Under the pieces are notes generated by a model. That model searched no databases and was not told the DNA's origin. It worked only from the letters and a program-made list of their open reading frames with translations. A stretch of 64,000 nucleotides of DNA from assembly GCF_001672915.1 (NCBI RefSeq), contig NZ_LZKR01000117.1:1-64000 (forward strand). The letters run 5' to 3'. Positions 19,626 through 31,151 of the stretch are shown in pieces. How positions within the stretch are numbered: the first letter of the stretch is position 1; each line of letters starts with the position of its first letter. This DNA is from Mycobacterium sp. 1245805.9. GTDB lineage: Bacteria > Actinomycetota > Actinomycetes > Mycobacteriales > Mycobacteriaceae. The position numbers and the translations under genes were made by a program.

Positions 19626-20653
19626 GGCAGGCCCAGCGCGCGCTCGACGCAGTCCAGCAGCCGGTCGGGGCCGGGCAACCACAGCCTTTCCAAGCGCGCC
19701 GGCGGATAGGGCGTGTCAAAACCACAGGCGCGCAACACCGGTGCCTCCAGCTCGTAGAACATCTCCTCCTGGATGCGGGCGGCCAGACCGGCCCCGTAGC
19801 CCAGGCTTCGCGGTCCTTCGTGGAGCACCACGCACCGGCCCGTCCGATGGGTCGATGCGGCGATGGTGTCGAAGTCCAGCGGGACCAGTGACCGCAGATC
19901 GATGACCTCCATGCTCCAACCGCGTTGGCGCTGGGCATCTTCCGCGGTGGCCACGGCGGTGCTCACCAGGCTGCCGTAGGTTACGACGGTCACGTCGCGG
20001 CCCGGGCGGCGCACCATGGCCCGCCCGATGGGCGGTTCCGGCCGGCTCAGGTCGACCGCGCCGCGGCCCTGGTAGCGCCGCTTCGGCTCCAGGTACATCA
20101 CCGGGTCCGGGCAGGCGATGGCATGGCGAAGCAGCCAGTAGGCGTCGGCCGGACTGGACGGCACCACCACCTTCAACCCGGCGGTGTGCGCCCAGTAGGA
20201 CTCGGTGGAATCCGAATGATGCTCGGCCGCACCGATTCCGCCGAACGACGGGATCCGGACGGTGACCGGCATGTTGATCTCGCCGCGGGTGCGCGTGCGG
20301 TACTTGGCCAGGTGGCTGACCACCTGATCGAAGGCCGGGTAGGAGAACCCGTCGAACTGGATCTCCGGCACCGGGACAAAGCCGCGCAGCGCCAAGCCGA
20401 CCGCTATCCCGATGATGGCCGACTCCGCCAGCGGCGTGTCGAAACACCGGTTCTCGCCGAAGGTTTCGGCGAGCCCCTCGGTCACCCGGAAGACCCCGCC
20501 CTCGACGGAGACGTCCTCGCCGAACACCAGGACGCGATCGTCGGCGGCCATCGCGTCGTGCAGCGCGCGGTTGAGCGCCTGGACCATGGTCAGTTGCGCG
20601 CCGATCGCCGCATCAAGGGCGGGCAGGCCTCGAGGCTCGGCGAGCTGCGTCAT
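19622..20653 (-). CDS. bkdB: branched-chain keto-acid dehydrogenase E1 beta subunit
   Basis: A 343-residue transketolase-like subunit starting MTQLAEPRG. It contains [18 protein letters not shown], the E1-beta signature [31 protein letters not shown] and a C-terminal transketolase-C domain ([12 protein letters not shown]... [21 protein letters not shown]). With the alpha subunit it forms the thiamine-diphosphate decarboxylase of the complex. The ATG overlaps the stop of bkdA as ATGA, which decides the start over a much longer open frame. It corresponds to Rv2496c. Confidence 0.94.
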   Translation of the reverse strand: MTQLAEPRGLPALDAAIGAQLTMVQALNRALHDAMAADDRVLVFGEDVSVEGGVFRVTEGLAETFGENRCFDTPLAESAIIGIAVGLALRGFVPVPEIQFDGFSYPAFDQVVSHLAKYRTRTRGEINMPVTVRIPSFGGIGAAEHHSDSTESYWAHTAGLKVVVPSSPADAYWLLRHAIACPDPVMYLEPKRRYQGRGAVDLSRPEPPIGRAMVRRPGRDVTVVTYGSLVSTAVATAEDAQRQRGWSMEVIDLRSLVPLDFDTIAASTHRTGRCVVLHEGPRSLGYGAGLAARIQEEMFYELEAPVLRACGFDTPYPPARLERLWLPGPDRLLDCVERALGLP

Positions 20654-21741
20654 TCGAGCCTCCCCAGTTCGGCCCGCAGCTGTTGGCGCTGCGCCTCCAG
20701 TCCCGGCGTGATCTCGGCGTACACCGTGGTGAACACCTCGTCGACGTCGATGTCGGGCGCGTCGAACACCGCGTCGCGCAGTTCGGACCGCATCCGCTTT
20801 CCACGCGCGGCGACCCGCTCCTCCAGCCGTTGCGACCACAGGTTCTGGCCCTGTAAGTACGTGCGGTAGCGCGGGATCGGGTCCAGCGCCGCCCAGCGGT
20901 CCACTTCGTCCTGGGTGCGGTATCGACTCGGGTCGTCGGAGGTGGTGTGCGGGCCGAGCCGGTACGTGACCGCCTCGATCAATGTGGGGCCGCCACCGGT
21001 CCGGGCCCGGGCGGCGGCCTCGGCCGTCACCGCATAGCACGCCAGGACGTCGTTGCCGTCCACCCGGATCCCGGGCATTCCGTAGCCAATTGCCTTGTGC
21101 GCGATGGAAGGTGCGGCCGTCTGCTTGGAGACCGGCACCGAGATCGCCCACTGGTTGTTCTGCACGTAGAACACGCAGGGTGTCGCGAAGACGGCGGCGA
21201 AGTTCAGCGCCTCGTGCACGTCGCCCTCGCTGGTGGCGCCGTCGCCGAGGAAGGCCACCGTCACCGAATCCTCCCCCAGGCGTTGCGCGGCCATCGCCGC
21301 GCCGACGGCGTGCAGGGTCTGGGTGCCGATCGCGATCGACATTGGGGCGCAGCATTTCTTGGTGAAATCCAGGCCGCCATGCCACGTTCCCCGCCACGCC
21401 GCTCCCACGTGCCCGGGTGGGATGCCGCGCACCAGGTAGGCGCCGAGCTCACGGTATTGCGGAAACAGCCAGTCGGTCTTGCGCAGGCACGCCGCGGCGC
21501 CGACCTGGGCGGCTTCCTGACCGCGGCAGGACGCGAACAGCGCCAGTTGCCCTTGGCGCTTCAGGTTGACGAACTCGGTGTCCAGCTCGCGGGTGACGAC
21601 CATCATCTCGTAGAGCCAGCACAGCGTCTCCGGCGGAAGCTCGCGGCCGTAGCGCCGTTCGGCCGTCGGCGTGCCGTCCGCGGCAATGAGTTGCACCGGC
21701 TCGAGGTCGACGGTCATCGGCGTCTGAGACTTATCCGCCAT
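20650..21741 (-). CDS. bkdA: branched-chain keto-acid dehydrogenase E1 alpha subunit
   Basis: A 363-residue protein with the thiamine-diphosphate motif GDGATSEGD...EALNFA...NN at about residues 165-200. Other E1-alpha marks are SCRGQEAAQVG, WLFPQYRELGAYLVRG and the loop after RLGPHTTSDDPSRYR. It decarboxylates branched 2-keto acids and reduces the lipoyl group of E2. A strong AAGGAGGCGG ribosome site precedes the ATG. It opens a coupled three-gene unit, bkdA-bkdB-bkdC. The 128-nt gap to citE may hold its own promoter. It corresponds to Rv2497c. Confidence 0.95.
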   Translation of the reverse strand: MADKSQTPMTVDLEPVQLIAADGTPTAERRYGRELPPETLCWLYEMMVVTRELDTEFVNLKRQGQLALFASCRGQEAAQVGAAACLRKTDWLFPQYRELGAYLVRGIPPGHVGAAWRGTWHGGLDFTKKCCAPMSIAIGTQTLHAVGAAMAAQRLGEDSVTVAFLGDGATSEGDVHEALNFAAVFATPCVFYVQNNQWAISVPVSKQTAAPSIAHKAIGYGMPGIRVDGNDVLACYAVTAEAAARARTGGGPTLIEAVTYRLGPHTTSDDPSRYRTQDEVDRWAALDPIPRYRTYLQGQNLWSQRLEERVAARGKRMRSELRDAVFDAPDIDVDEVFTTVYAEITPGLEAQRQQLRAELGRLE

Positions 21742-21869
21742 ACCGCCTCCTTGGCGACCGCCAGCTACCCGAAGGTCTCCGCTCGCCGCGAGACTGGCGT
21801 ATCCCCCATTATGCGCCCAAATACGAAGACGCCGCGTTGATCACGGCCGAGGCGCAAACGTGTCGCGGC

Positions 21870-22691
21870 CTAGCTGGGCGCGGGCTCTCCGGCCCGGCGC
21901 AGCAACATCGCCGCGTGCTTGAGCACCGGCGAGTCGACCATCTGTCCTTCGAAGGCGAACACGCCGCGCTCGGAGCGCGCCGCTGCCGTCACCCGCCGCG
22001 CCCAGTCGAGCTTCTCCTCGCTGGGTCGGTAGGCCTCCCGCACGACCGCGACCTGGCTGGGGTGGATGCAGACGGTCGCGTCGAAACCGACGGCGACGGC
22101 GTCGTCGGCCTCGGCCCGCAGGCCCTCGAGGTCGCGGATGTCCAAATGGACGGCGTCGAGCGCGATCCGGCCGAACGCGGACGCCGCGAGCAGGGCCGCC
22201 GAGCGTACGTGCCGGGCGACGTCGCGATAGGTGCCGTCGGCCAGCCGGCTGGAGCTGCCGCCGAGGGTGGCGACCAGGTCCTCGGCACCCCACATCACGG
22301 CGGCGGTGCCCTCGGCCGCGGCGATTTCGGCGACGAACACCGCGCCGCGCGGCGTCTCGATCAGCGCGACCACCTCGCGCGGCGCCAGCGCGGTCACCTG
22401 CGCGGCCGATTCAGTCTTGGACAGCATCACCGTCGTATAGGCGGTCTCGGCCAGGGCCTCCAGGTCGCGGGCGTACTCGTCGGTGCCGGCGGCGTTGATC
22501 CGCACCACGGTGCGCTCGGGGTCTAGCGGGGTTTCCCGCAGCGTCTTGCGGGCGCTGGGCTTGTCGGCTTCGGCCACGCCGTCCTCGAGGTCGAGGATCA
22601 CCACGTCGGCCGCGGCGGCGGCCTTGGCGAAACGCTCGGGACGGTCGGCCGGGCAGAACAACCAGGCCGGGCCGGCGGCGCGCAGGTCCAT
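21870..22691 (-). CDS. citE: CitE-like beta-hydroxyacyl-CoA lyase
   Basis: A 273-residue TIM-barrel protein of the HpcH/HpaI-CitE family: LFCPADRPERFAKAA, VILDLEDGVAEADKPSAR, TVVRINAAGTDEYARDLEAL, ALIETPRGAVFVAEIAA, WGAEDLVATLGG and CIHPSQVAVVREAY. The acidic residues of the EDG and GAED motifs bind Mg. The length equals the M. tuberculosis homologue Rv2498c, known as a bifunctional (R)-beta-hydroxyacyl-CoA lyase/thioesterase acting in leucine and itaconate breakdown rather than a citrate lyase subunit. The ATG shares one base with the stop of the MaoC gene (TGATG). No citD or citF is nearby, consistent with a stand-alone lyase. Confidence 0.92.
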   Translation of the reverse strand: MDLRAAGPAWLFCPADRPERFAKAAAAADVVILDLEDGVAEADKPSARKTLRETPLDPERTVVRINAAGTDEYARDLEALAETAYTTVMLSKTESAAQVTALAPREVVALIETPRGAVFVAEIAAAEGTAAVMWGAEDLVATLGGSSSRLADGTYRDVARHVRSAALLAASAFGRIALDAVHLDIRDLEGLRAEADDAVAVGFDATVCIHPSQVAVVREAYRPSEEKLDWARRVTAAARSERGVFAFEGQMVDSPVLKHAAMLLRRAGEPAPS

Positions 22692-23185
22692 CACGACTCC
22701 TCTGTGTCTGGCCGCTTTTGTACCAAGGTGGTGCGCACCGCCCGCGCCACGACGTCGCCGTGCTGGTTGCGACCGGTGTGCTCGAGGGTGACGATGCCCT
22801 CGCCGGGCCGGCTCTTCGACTCGCGCTTGTCGGTGCACACGGTCTCGGCGTACAGGGTGTCGCCGTGGAAGACGGGCTTGGGGAACGACACCTCGGAGAA
22901 GCCGAGGTTGGCGACGATGGTGCCGAGCGTCAGCTGCGCCACCGACAGCCCGACCAGCGTGGAGAGGGTGAACATCGAGTTCACCAGCCGCTCGCCGCGG
23001 AAGCCCTGCTGTTCGGCGGCCCACGCCGCGTCCAGGTGCAGCGACTGGGTGTTCATCGTCAGCGTGGTGAACAACACGTTGTCCGCCTCGGTGACGGTGC
23101 GGCCGGGCCGGTGCAGGTACGTCGTGCCGACCTCGAACTCCTCAAACCACAAGCCCCGCTGGATAACTGACTTACCTTCGCTCAC
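22691..23185 (-). CDS. MaoC-family hot-dog hydratase
   Basis: A 164-residue single hot-dog domain protein. Marks: [60 protein letters not shown] and [55 protein letters not shown], the usual MaoC pattern. Family members hydrate enoyl-CoA substrates; here a leucine- or itaconate-pathway substrate such as an unsaturated branched acyl-CoA is likely from context. The GTG start overlaps the fadE19 stop, and the stop touches the citE start. It corresponds to Rv2499c. Confidence 0.88.
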   Translation of the reverse strand: MSEGKSVIQRGLWFEEFEVGTTYLHRPGRTVTEADNVLFTTLTMNTQSLHLDAAWAAEQQGFRGERLVNSMFTLSTLVGLSVAQLTLGTIVANLGFSEVSFPKPVFHGDTLYAETVCTDKRESKSRPGEGIVTLEHTGRNQHGDVVARAVRTTLVQKRPDTEES

Positions 23186-24348
23186 GACAGCCCCAGCGAT
23201 CGCGCGATGAGCATCAGCTGCACCTCGGTGGTCCCTTCACCGATCTCGAGGATCTTGCTGTCGCGGTAATGGCGCGCCACCGGATACTCGTTCATGAAGC
23301 CGTAGCCGCCGTGGATCTGGGTGGCGTCGCGGGCGTTGTCCATTGCGGCCTCGGAGGAGACCATCTTCGCGATCGCCGCCTCCTTCTTGAAGGGCTTGCC
23401 CGCCAACATCTTCGCGGCGGCCTCGTAGTATGCCGTGCGGGCCACATGCGCGCGCGCCTCCATCCGCGCGATCTTGAAGCTGATCGCCTGATACGACCCG
23501 ATCGGCTGGCCGAACGACTGGCGTTCCTTGGCGTACTTGACGCTTTCGTCGACGCACCCCTGCGCGACCCCGGTTGCCAGCGCGGCGATCGCGATGCGGC
23601 CCTCGTCCAGGATGGACAGGAAGTTCGCGTAGCCGGTTCCGCGGGCGCCCAACAGGTTCTCCTCCGGGACGCGGGCGTCGGCGAAGCTCAGCGGGTGGGT
23701 GTCCGACGCGTTCCAGCCGACCTTGTTGTAGACCGGTTCGACGGTGAATCCCGGTGTGCCGCTGGGCACGATGATCGTCGAGATCTCCTTCTTATCGCCC
23801 GCAAGTGTTCCGGTGACCGCGGTGACGGTCACCAGCGACGTGATATCGGTGCCGGAGTTGGTGATGAATTGCTTGCTGCCGTTGATGACCCACTCGCCGT
23901 CGTCGAGGCGGGCGGTGGTGCGGGTGGCGCCCGCGTCGGAGCCGGCGCCGGGCTCGGTGAGCCCGAAGCCGGCCACCGGCAGGCCGGCGGTCAGGTCCGG
24001 CAGCCATTTCTGCTTCTGCTCCTCGGTGCCGAACCGGTAGATCGGCATCGCGCCGAGCCCAACACCGGCCTCCAGCGTGATGGCCACCGACTGGTCGACC
24101 TTGCCGAGTTCCTCGAGGGCCAGCGCCAGCGCGAAGTAGTCGCCGCCCATGCCGCCGTACTCCTCGGGGAAGGGCAGCCCGAACAGGCCCATCTCGGCCA
24201 TCTTGGCGACGACCTCGTACGGGAAGCTGTGTTCCTCATCGTGTTTGGCCGACACCGGCGCGACCACGGTCCGCGCGAAGTCGGCGACGGTGTCGCGAAG
24301 GTCCTCGTATTCCTTGGGTAACGTTCCCGCGGTAATTGTTGTCGTCAT
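23182..24348 (-). CDS. fadE19: acyl-CoA dehydrogenase, FadE19-type (branched-chain acyl-CoA)
   Basis: A 388-residue flavoprotein starting [17 protein letters not shown]. It has the family blocks [18 protein letters not shown] (FAD site), [42 protein letters not shown] and the C-terminal [34 protein letters not shown]. It probably oxidises isovaleryl-CoA or a similar short branched acyl-CoA, the step between the keto-acid dehydrogenase and the carboxylase encoded alongside. The ATGA overlap with accA1 fixes the start although the frame stays open far upstream. It corresponds to Rv2500c. Confidence 0.93.
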   Translation of the reverse strand: MTTTITAGTLPKEYEDLRDTVADFARTVVAPVSAKHDEEHSFPYEVVAKMAEMGLFGLPFPEEYGGMGGDYFALALALEELGKVDQSVAITLEAGVGLGAMPIYRFGTEEQKQKWLPDLTAGLPVAGFGLTEPGAGSDAGATRTTARLDDGEWVINGSKQFITNSGTDITSLVTVTAVTGTLAGDKKEISTIIVPSGTPGFTVEPVYNKVGWNASDTHPLSFADARVPEENLLGARGTGYANFLSILDEGRIAIAALATGVAQGCVDESVKYAKERQSFGQPIGSYQAISFKIARMEARAHVARTAYYEAAAKMLAGKPFKKEAAIAKMVSSEAAMDNARDATQIHGGYGFMNEYPVARHYRDSKILEIGEGTTEVQLMLIARSLGLS

Positions 24349-26318
24349 GATTCCTGATCCTTGATCCGAGCCAGCACCTGATCGACTTTCACCTGATCGC
24401 CGACCGCCACCATCAGCTCCGCTCGACCCGAAACCGGCGCGGGCAGAGAATGTTCCATTTTCATCGCCTCGACGACGACGATCACGTCGCCCTCGGAGAC
24501 CTCGTCGCCGGAGCCGACCTGCACGGCGATCACGTTGCCGGGCATTGGGCTGACGACCTCGGCCGGCCGCTCGCCCACCGCGCGGTGAATCTTGTGCTCC
24601 TCGGCCTCGCGCAGGTGCCAGGTTCCGCGCTCGTCGGCGATCCACAGGTGCCGGTCGGCCTCGGCCCACCAGTAGTCGCGGCGCTGCCCTGCCAGCGTCG
24701 CGCTCATCCGCGCACCGTCGAGTTCCGCACTGGCGGGCACGATCTCGCCGTCGCCGACCTGAACCCGGGCGGCCTCGGGGGTTCCCCACACCGACACAGT
24801 CTCGCTGCGCAGCGGGGTGCGCATCGCGGTGCGTACGGGCGCGGCGCCACCGCCGACCCGCCAGCCCGTCGGCACCGCCCACGGGTTGCCCCGGCCGCGG
24901 CGCGCCAGAACCCACTGGCGGTAGAGCCCGCCGGCGGCGAGCACGTCGTCGGGCGCCGGCGCCGGCGCGAAGTCCGCCAGCCGCTCGTCGAGCAGCGCGG
25001 TGTCCAGATCACCGGCACGCACGCGCTCGTCGGCCAGCAGGAAGCGGAGGAACTCGACGTTGGTCTGCACGCCGAGGATCACGGTTTGCCCCAGTGCCCG
25101 ATCGAGTTTCGCGAGCGCCTCCTCGCGGTCGTCGCCGTGGGCGATCACCTTGCTCAGCATCGGGTCGTAGTCGCTGCCGACCAGCGTGCCGGCCCGCAGC
25201 GACGAGTCCACCCGCACGCCGGCACCCGACGGTTCGGACACCGCCAGCACCTCGCCGCCCGTGGGCAGGAACCCGCGCGCCGGGTCTTCCGCGTACACGC
25301 GGGCCTCGATCGCGTGCCCGCGCAATTCGATGTCGTCCTGCGCGAACCCCAGCTTCTCGCCGGCGGCCACCCGCAGCTGCCACTCCACCAGGTCCAGGCC
25401 GGTGACCGCCTCGGTGACCGGGTGCTCCACCTGCAGGCGGGTGTTCATCTCCATGAAGAAGAACTCGTCGGGACGATCCGCGGAGACGATGAACTCCACC
25501 GTCCCGGCGCCGACGTAATCCACGCTGCGGGCGGTGTTGCAGGCCGCGGCGCCGATTCGCGCCCGCGTCGCGGGATCCAGCAGCGGCGAGGGCGCCTCCT
25601 CGATGACCTTCTGGTGGCGCCGCTGCAGGCTGCACTCGCGCTCGCCCAGATGGACCACGTTGCCGTGCGTGTCGGCGAGCACCTGCACCTCGATATGCCT
25701 GGGCCGCAACACAAACCGCTCCAGGAACAGCGTGTCGTCGCCGAACGAGGAGGCGGCCTCCCGTCGCGCGCCCACGAGCGCCTCGCGCAGCCGCGCGGGG
25801 TCCTCGACCAGCCGCATGCCCTTGCCGCCGCCGCCGGCCGACGGCTTGATCAACACCGGGTAGCCGATCTCGTCGGCGGCGGCGACGAGCTCGTCATCGG
25901 TCAGGCCCGGCTTCGCGACGCCCGGCACCACCGGAACGTCGAACGCGGCCACGGCGTTCTTCGCGGTGATCTTGTCGCCCATTACCTCGATCGCGCGCGG
26001 CGGCGGGCCCAGGAAGACCACGCCGGCGCGTTCGCAGGCCGCGGCGAAATGCGCGTTCTCCGAGAGGAACCCGTAGCCCGGATGGATCGCCTGGGACCCG
26101 GTGCGCACCGCGGCGTCGACGACCTTCTCGATGTCCAGGTAACTTTCGCGCGCCGCAGCGGGGCCCAGGCGCACGGCCGTGTCCGCCTCGAGCACGTGCC
26201 GCGCGGCGGCGTCCGGGTCGCTGTACACGGCGACCGACCGGATGTCCAGCCGGCGCAACGTGCGGATCACCCGCACAGCGATCTCGCCGCGGTTGGCCAC
26301 AAGTACGGTGTCAAACAT
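24345..26318 (-). CDS. accA1: acyl-CoA carboxylase alpha subunit (biotin carboxylase + biotin carrier)
   Basis: A 657-residue protein. The biotin carboxylase part (1-450) shows [16 protein letters not shown], the ATP-grasp loop [31 protein letters not shown] and [14 protein letters not shown]. The C-terminal carrier domain has the biotinylated Lys in [12 protein letters not shown]. With AccD1 it forms the carboxylase that acts on 3-methylcrotonyl-CoA in leucine degradation (known for the M. tuberculosis AccA1-AccD1 pair). Its ATG is 6 nt after the accD1 stop and its stop overlaps fadE19. It corresponds to Rv2501c. Confidence 0.95.
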   Translation of the reverse strand: MFDTVLVANRGEIAVRVIRTLRRLDIRSVAVYSDPDAAARHVLEADTAVRLGPAAARESYLDIEKVVDAAVRTGSQAIHPGYGFLSENAHFAAACERAGVVFLGPPPRAIEVMGDKITAKNAVAAFDVPVVPGVAKPGLTDDELVAAADEIGYPVLIKPSAGGGGKGMRLVEDPARLREALVGARREAASSFGDDTLFLERFVLRPRHIEVQVLADTHGNVVHLGERECSLQRRHQKVIEEAPSPLLDPATRARIGAAACNTARSVDYVGAGTVEFIVSADRPDEFFFMEMNTRLQVEHPVTEAVTGLDLVEWQLRVAAGEKLGFAQDDIELRGHAIEARVYAEDPARGFLPTGGEVLAVSEPSGAGVRVDSSLRAGTLVGSDYDPMLSKVIAHGDDREEALAKLDRALGQTVILGVQTNVEFLRFLLADERVRAGDLDTALLDERLADFAPAPAPDDVLAAGGLYRQWVLARRGRGNPWAVPTGWRVGGGAAPVRTAMRTPLRSETVSVWGTPEAARVQVGDGEIVPASAELDGARMSATLAGQRRDYWWAEADRHLWIADERGTWHLREAEEHKIHRAVGERPAEVVSPMPGNVIAVQVGSGDEVSEGDVIVVVEAMKMEHSLPAPVSGRAELMVAVGDQVKVDQVLARIKDQES

Positions 26319-26324
26319 TGCAGG

Positions 26325-27911
26325 TCACATCCGAAAGACGCCGTAGGAGACCGGTTCCAGCGGCGCATGGGCACACGCCGAAAGGGCAAGCCCAAGAACC
26401 GTTCTGGTGTCGGCCGGGTCGATGATGCCGTCGTCCCACAATCGCGCCGTGGAGTAGTACGGGTTGCCCTGATCCTCGTACTGCGCCCGGATCGGCGCCT
26501 TGAACGCCTCCTCGTCGTCGGCCGACCACGGCGTGCCCGCCGCGCTGAGCTGTTCGCCGCGCACGGTCGCGAGCACCGACGCGGCCTGCTCGCCGCCCAT
26601 CACCGAGATGCGGGCGTTGGGCCACATCCACAGGAAACGGGGCGAATACGCGCGCCCGCACATCGAGTAGTTGCCCGCCCCGTAGGACCCGCCGATGACG
26701 ACGGTCAGCTTGGGCACCCGGGCGCAGGCCACGGCCGTGACCATCTTGGCGCCGTGCTTGGCGATGCCGCCGGCCTCGTAGTCGCGGCCGACCATGAACC
26801 CGGCGATGTTCTGCAGAAACAGCAGCGGAATCCTGCGCTTGTCGCACAGCTCGATGAAATGCGCGCCCTTCAAAGCCGATTCGCTGAACAACACCCCGTT
26901 GTTGGCGACGATCCCGACGGGGTGACCCTGGATGCGTGCGAACGCCGTCACCAGCGTCTTGCCGTAATTGGCCTTGAACTCGCTGAATTCGCTGCCATCG
27001 ACGAGGCGCACGATGACCTCGTGCACGTCGTAGGGCACGCGGGGATCCGGGGGCACTGCGTCGTAGAGCTCCGTTTGCGCGTGCTTGGGCTCGACCGACG
27101 GTTGCACCTCCCACTGGGCGGGCTCGCGCGGACCGAACGTCGCCGCGATTTCGCGGACGATGCGCAGCGCGTGTTCGTCGTCGTCGGCGAGGTGGTCGGT
27201 GACGCCGGAGACCCGCGAATGCAGGTCGCCGCCGCCGAGTTCCTCGGCCGAGACGATCTCGCCCGTGGCGGCTTTGACCAGCGGCGGCCCGCCGAGAAAG
27301 ATGGTGCCCTGCTCACGCACGATGACGGCCTCGTCGCTCATCGCCGGCACGTAGGCGCCGCCCGCCGTGCAGGACCCCAACACGGCGGCCACCTGCGGAA
27401 TCCCCTTGGCGCTCATGGTCGCCTGGTTGTAGAAGATCCGGCCGAAGTGCTCGCGGTCGGGAAAGACCTCGTCCTGGCGCGGCAGGAACGCCCCGCCGGA
27501 GTCGACCAGGTAGATGCACGGCAGCCGGTTCTGCAACGCGACTTCCTGTGCGCGCAGGTGCTTCTTGACTGTCATCGGGTAGTAGGTGCCGCCCTTGACG
27601 GTCGCGTCGTTGGCGACGATCACGCACTCGCGCTCGGACACCCGGCCGATCCCGGTGATGATCCCCGCTCCCGGCGACTCGTCGTCGTACATGCCGCCGG
27701 CCGCCAGCGGGGCCAGCTCCAAAAACGGGCTGCCCGGATCGAGCAGGCGGTCCACCCTTTCGCGGGGCAGCAGCTTGCCGCGGCTGATGTGGCGTTCCCG
27801 CGCGCGTTCGTTGCCGCCCAGCGCCGCGGCCGCCAACTTGGCGTTCAATTCGTCTACCAGTCGCCGATGTTCGTCGGCGAACGACGGCGCGGTGGTGACG
27901 GCGGTGCTCAT
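26325..27911 (-). CDS. accD1: acyl-CoA carboxylase beta subunit (carboxyltransferase)
   Basis: A 528-residue carboxyltransferase starting [17 protein letters not shown]. Marks: [113 protein letters not shown] and [19 protein letters not shown]. This is the 3-methylcrotonyl-CoA carboxylase type rather than the propionyl-CoA type. ATGA overlap with scoB shows the true start; the frame is open for another 59 codons upstream. It corresponds to Rv2502c. Confidence 0.95.
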   Translation of the reverse strand: MSTAVTTAPSFADEHRRLVDELNAKLAAAALGGNERARERHISRGKLLPRERVDRLLDPGSPFLELAPLAAGGMYDDESPGAGIITGIGRVSERECVIVANDATVKGGTYYPMTVKKHLRAQEVALQNRLPCIYLVDSGGAFLPRQDEVFPDREHFGRIFYNQATMSAKGIPQVAAVLGSCTAGGAYVPAMSDEAVIVREQGTIFLGGPPLVKAATGEIVSAEELGGGDLHSRVSGVTDHLADDDEHALRIVREIAATFGPREPAQWEVQPSVEPKHAQTELYDAVPPDPRVPYDVHEVIVRLVDGSEFSEFKANYGKTLVTAFARIQGHPVGIVANNGVLFSESALKGAHFIELCDKRRIPLLFLQNIAGFMVGRDYEAGGIAKHGAKMVTAVACARVPKLTVVIGGSYGAGNYSMCGRAYSPRFLWMWPNARISVMGGEQAASVLATVRGEQLSAAGTPWSADDEEAFKAPIRAQYEDQGNPYYSTARLWDDGIIDPADTRTVLGLALSACAHAPLEPVSYGVFRM

Positions 27912-28558
27912 GTGGGCCTCCCGGTAGTCGCCAGCATAAGGGGCGGTTCGGTTTTGGCGATCACCTCGTCGACCGCGACCTCGGGGGCGGTCTCGACGAG
28001 GTGCAGGCCGTCGTCGTGCACGTCGATGACGGCGAGGTCGGTGATGATGCGGTCGACGCAGCCCACACCAGTCAGCGGAAGGGTGCACCGCTCAACGACT
28101 TTCGGGCTGCCGTCCCTGGCGGTGTGTTCCATCATCACGATCACCTTGCGGGCGCCGTGCACCAGGTCCATCGCGCCGCCCATGCCCTTGACCAGCTTTC
28201 CCGGAATCATCCAGTTGGCCAGGTCGCCGGTCGCCGAAACCTGCATGGCGCCGAGCACCGCGACGTCGAGGTGCCCGCCGCGGATGATGCCGAACGATGT
28301 CGAGGAGCCGAAAAACGCCGCGCCCGGCATCGTGGTGACCGTTTCCTTGCCCGCGTTGATCAGATCCGCGTCGACGTCGTCGGGCCGGGGGTACGGCCCG
28401 ACACCGAGTATCCCGTTCTCCGAGTGGATGACGACGGTGACCCCGTCGGGGATGTGGTTGGGAATCAGGGTCGGCAGGCCGATGCCGAGGTTGACGTACT
28501 GGCCGTCCTCCAATTCGGCGGCCACCCGCGCGGCCAGACCCTCCCTCGTCCACGTCAT
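27908..28558 (-). CDS. scoB: 3-oxoacid CoA-transferase subunit B
   Basis: A 216-residue protein starting [34 protein letters not shown]. The catalytic Glu is in [13 protein letters not shown]. Further marks are [36 protein letters not shown] and [15 protein letters not shown]. With subunit A it moves CoA between succinate and acetoacetate, so acetoacetate from leucine breakdown can be activated or released. It lies 49 nt after scoA and its stop overlaps the start of accD1. It corresponds to Rv2503c. Confidence 0.93.
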   Translation of the reverse strand: MTWTREGLAARVAAELEDGQYVNLGIGLPTLIPNHIPDGVTVVIHSENGILGVGPYPRPDDVDADLINAGKETVTTMPGAAFFGSSTSFGIIRGGHLDVAVLGAMQVSATGDLANWMIPGKLVKGMGGAMDLVHGARKVIVMMEHTARDGSPKVVERCTLPLTGVGCVDRIITDLAVIDVHDDGLHLVETAPEVAVDEVIAKTEPPLMLATTGRPT

Positions 28559-28607
28559 ATGGCGCCGCTCCTCCTCATCGCTGCGCTCTGCATCGTCGTC
28601 GGCGCGC

Positions 28608-29363
28608 TCACGGGCGCACCGTGACCTTCTCGATCGGTTTGGCGGGGTCGGGCACGTGGACGACCCGGTGCACGAAGACGCCGGGGGTGTGCACCGCGGC
28701 GGGGTCGATCTCCCCGGGCTCGACGAGGTGTTCGACCTCGGCGATGGTGATCCTGCCAGCCGTCGCGCAGTCCGGGTTGAAGTTGGCGGCGGCCGCGCGG
28801 TAGACGAGATTGCCGTGCCGGTCGCCCTTCCAGGCATGCACCAGCGCGAAGTCGGTGCGGATCGCCCGCTCCAGAACGTAGGTGACGCCGTCGAACTCGC
28901 GGGTCTCCTTGGGCGGCGATATCACCGCCACGCCACCGGATGCGTCGTAGCGCCACGGCAGGCCGCCGTCGGCGACCGCGGTGCCGACCCCCGCGGGCGT
29001 ATAGAAGGCCGGAATTCCCATCCCGCCGGCGCGCAGCCGCTCCGCCAACGTGCCCTGCGGCGTCAGCTCGACCTCGATCTCGCCGGCGAGGAACTGACGG
29101 GCGAACTCCTTGTTGTCACCGACGTAGGAGGCGACGGCCCGACGAATTCGCTTGTGCCGCAACAGCGCTTCCAGCCCGACTCCGTACCCGCCGCAGTTGT
29201 TGGACACCGTCTCCAGCTCGCGCACGCCGGAGTCGAGCAGCGCCGAGATCAGCGCCTCCGGGATGCCGCAGAACCCGAATCCCCCGACCGCCAGGGACGA
29301 CCCGTCGGTTATGTCGGCCACGGCGTCGGCAGCCGCCGTAGGTGAGGTGACCACCTTGTCCAT
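28608..29363 (-). CDS. scoA: 3-oxoacid CoA-transferase subunit A
   Basis: A 251-residue protein with [38 protein letters not shown], the GxGGF-type CoA-binding start, then [35 protein letters not shown] and [12 protein letters not shown]. It pairs with ScoB. It is the first gene of the cluster that runs to bkdC; a perfect palindrome (29386-29405) sits 23 nt before its ATG. It corresponds to Rv2504c. Confidence 0.93.
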   Translation of the reverse strand: MDKVVTSPTAAADAVADITDGSSLAVGGFGFCGIPEALISALLDSGVRELETVSNNCGGYGVGLEALLRHKRIRRAVASYVGDNKEFARQFLAGEIEVELTPQGTLAERLRAGGMGIPAFYTPAGVGTAVADGGLPWRYDASGGVAVISPPKETREFDGVTYVLERAIRTDFALVHAWKGDRHGNLVYRAAAANFNPDCATAGRITIAEVEHLVEPGEIDPAAVHTPGVFVHRVVHVPDPAKPIEKVTVRP

Positions 29364-29385
29364 CGCCGCCGCAGCCTCCCGATTT

Positions 29386-29405
29386 CAGTTAATCCTCATT
29401 AACTG
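29386..29405. promoter_or_regulatory. probable BkaR operator in front of scoA
   Basis: CAGTTAATCCTCATTAACTG is a perfect 8-4-8 inverted repeat. Its core GTTAAT-N4-ATTAAC matches the palindrome beside the bkaR gene at 31152-31167 (GTTAGT-N4-ATTAAC), so the same TetR protein probably binds both. Confidence 0.72.
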
Positions 29406-29457
29406 GCGTGAGAATACCATCGCCGAGCACGCCGCGTCCAGGGAGGCAAGAAGCCGC

Positions 29458-31077
29458 TCAGCCCTGGTCACGCAGGTACTCGATCGCCTGCTCGCGCATC
29501 TCGGTCTTGCGCACCTTGCCGGTGACGGTCATGGGGAATTCGTCGACGATCCGGAGGTAGCGCGGGATCTTGAAGTGCGCGATCCGCCCGGCGCAGAATT
29601 CGCGCAGGCCTTCGATGGTCAGCGCGGGGGCGCCGGCGCGCAGCATCACCACCGCCATGACCTCCTCGCCATAGCGCTCGTCGGGCACCCCGATGACCTG
29701 TGCGTCGACGATGTCGGGGTGGGTGTGCAGGAACTCCTCGATCTCGCGCGGCGAGATGTTCTCGCCGCCGCGGACGATGAGGTCCTTGATGCGGCCGGTG
29801 ATCTGGATATAGCCGCATTCGTCCATGACGGCCAGGTCCCCGGTGTGCATCCAGCCGTCCGCGTCGATGACCTCGGCGGTCCGCTCCGGATCGTTCCAAT
29901 ACCCGGCCATCACCGAATATCCGCGCGTGCACAACTCGCCCGCGCTCCCGCGCGGCACGGTGCGCCCGCCCGCCGCGTCCACCACTTTGACCTCCAGGTG
30001 CGGACCCACCCGGCCAACCGTCGCGACCCGGCGCTCCAATGAATCGTCGGTGCGCGTCTGCGTTGACACCGGCGATGTTTCGGTCATGCCATAGCAGATG
30101 GAGACGCCCGGCATGTGCATGCGCTCGATCACCTTGCGCATCACCTCGACCGGGCACGGCGAGCCGGCCATGATCCCGGTGCGCAGGCTGTCCAGTTCGT
30201 AGTCGTCGAAATCCGGCAGGCCGAGCTCGGCGATGAACATGGTCGGCACGCCGTAAAGGCTGGTGCAGCGTTCGGCCTGCACCGCCCGCAGGGTGGCGGC
30301 GGGGTCGAACCCCGGCGCCGGAATCACCATGCACGCGCCGTGACTGGTGGCCGCCAGGTTGCCCATCACCATGCCGAAGCAGTGATAGAAGGGCACCGGG
30401 ATGCAGATCCGATCCCGCGTGGTGTACTCGAGCAGCTCGCCCACCAGGTAGCCGTTGTTCAGGATGCTGCGGTGGGTCAGCGTCGCCGCCTTCGGGTATC
30501 CCGTTGTGCCGGAGGTGTATTGGATGTTGATCGGCTGGCGGCAATTCAGCGCGGCCGCGATGTCCGCGAGCTTTGCCGGGTCGGTTTCGGCGGCGGTCAG
30601 CTCGTCCCAGCGCTCGCCGTCCAGCAGCACCACGTCGCTCAGGTCCGGGCAGTGTGGTGCCACCTCGCGCAGCATGGCGGCGTAGTCGGTGGCCTTGAAT
30701 TCCCGGGCGGCGATCACCATCGCGACCCCGGATTGCCTTAACGCATAATCTAATTCGCGTGCCTGGTAGGCCGGGTTGATGGTGACCAGCGTCGCGCCGA
30801 TCTCCGCAGTTGCGTACTGGACGAGCACCCACTCCCACCGGTTGGGCGCCCAAATGCCGACGCGATCGCCCGGGCGGATCCCGGCCCGTACAAATCCCGT
30901 TGCCAACCTGCGCACGGAGGCCAGCAATTCGGCGTAGCTCCAGCGTCGACCGGCGGCCACGTCGACCAGTGCGTCGCGGTGCGGATGCTCGGCGACCGTG
31001 GCGGCGAGGTTGGCCCCGATCGTCGTTTCGAGCAACGGCGGATCGCTGGGCCCCCGGTCGTATGAAAGGTGTGCCAC
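29458..31077 (-). CDS. fadD35: acyl-CoA synthetase, FadD35-type
   Basis: An AMP-forming ligase of 539 residues from GTG at 31077; GGAGGA lies just before it. A start at 31140 would add 21 residues that do not look conserved. ATP motif [22 protein letters not shown], then [60 protein letters not shown] and the C-terminal catalytic Lys in [12 protein letters not shown]. It joins a carboxylic acid to CoA, probably a short or branched acid feeding the neighbouring pathway. It is divergent from bkaR, with a BkaR-type palindrome in the shared gap. It corresponds to Rv2505c. Confidence 0.9.
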   Translation of the reverse strand: MAHLSYDRGPSDPPLLETTIGANLAATVAEHPHRDALVDVAAGRRWSYAELLASVRRLATGFVRAGIRPGDRVGIWAPNRWEWVLVQYATAEIGATLVTINPAYQARELDYALRQSGVAMVIAAREFKATDYAAMLREVAPHCPDLSDVVLLDGERWDELTAAETDPAKLADIAAALNCRQPINIQYTSGTTGYPKAATLTHRSILNNGYLVGELLEYTTRDRICIPVPFYHCFGMVMGNLAATSHGACMVIPAPGFDPAATLRAVQAERCTSLYGVPTMFIAELGLPDFDDYELDSLRTGIMAGSPCPVEVMRKVIERMHMPGVSICYGMTETSPVSTQTRTDDSLERRVATVGRVGPHLEVKVVDAAGGRTVPRGSAGELCTRGYSVMAGYWNDPERTAEVIDADGWMHTGDLAVMDECGYIQITGRIKDLIVRGGENISPREIEEFLHTHPDIVDAQVIGVPDERYGEEVMAVVMLRAGAPALTIEGLREFCAGRIAHFKIPRYLRIVDEFPMTVTGKVRKTEMREQAIEYLRDQG

Positions 31078-31151
31078 GGCTCCTCCGGCTGGTTCGGTTA
31101 CCAAAGGTAAACCTTTCTCGGACATCTGTAACGGGGCCACGCCCGTGCTAA

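Noticed and set aside
24450..29345. A 1631-codon plus-strand open frame opposite accA1, accD1, scoB and scoA.
   Set aside because: Same G+C artefact; no recognisable protein content, and all four minus-strand genes have clear catalytic motifs.
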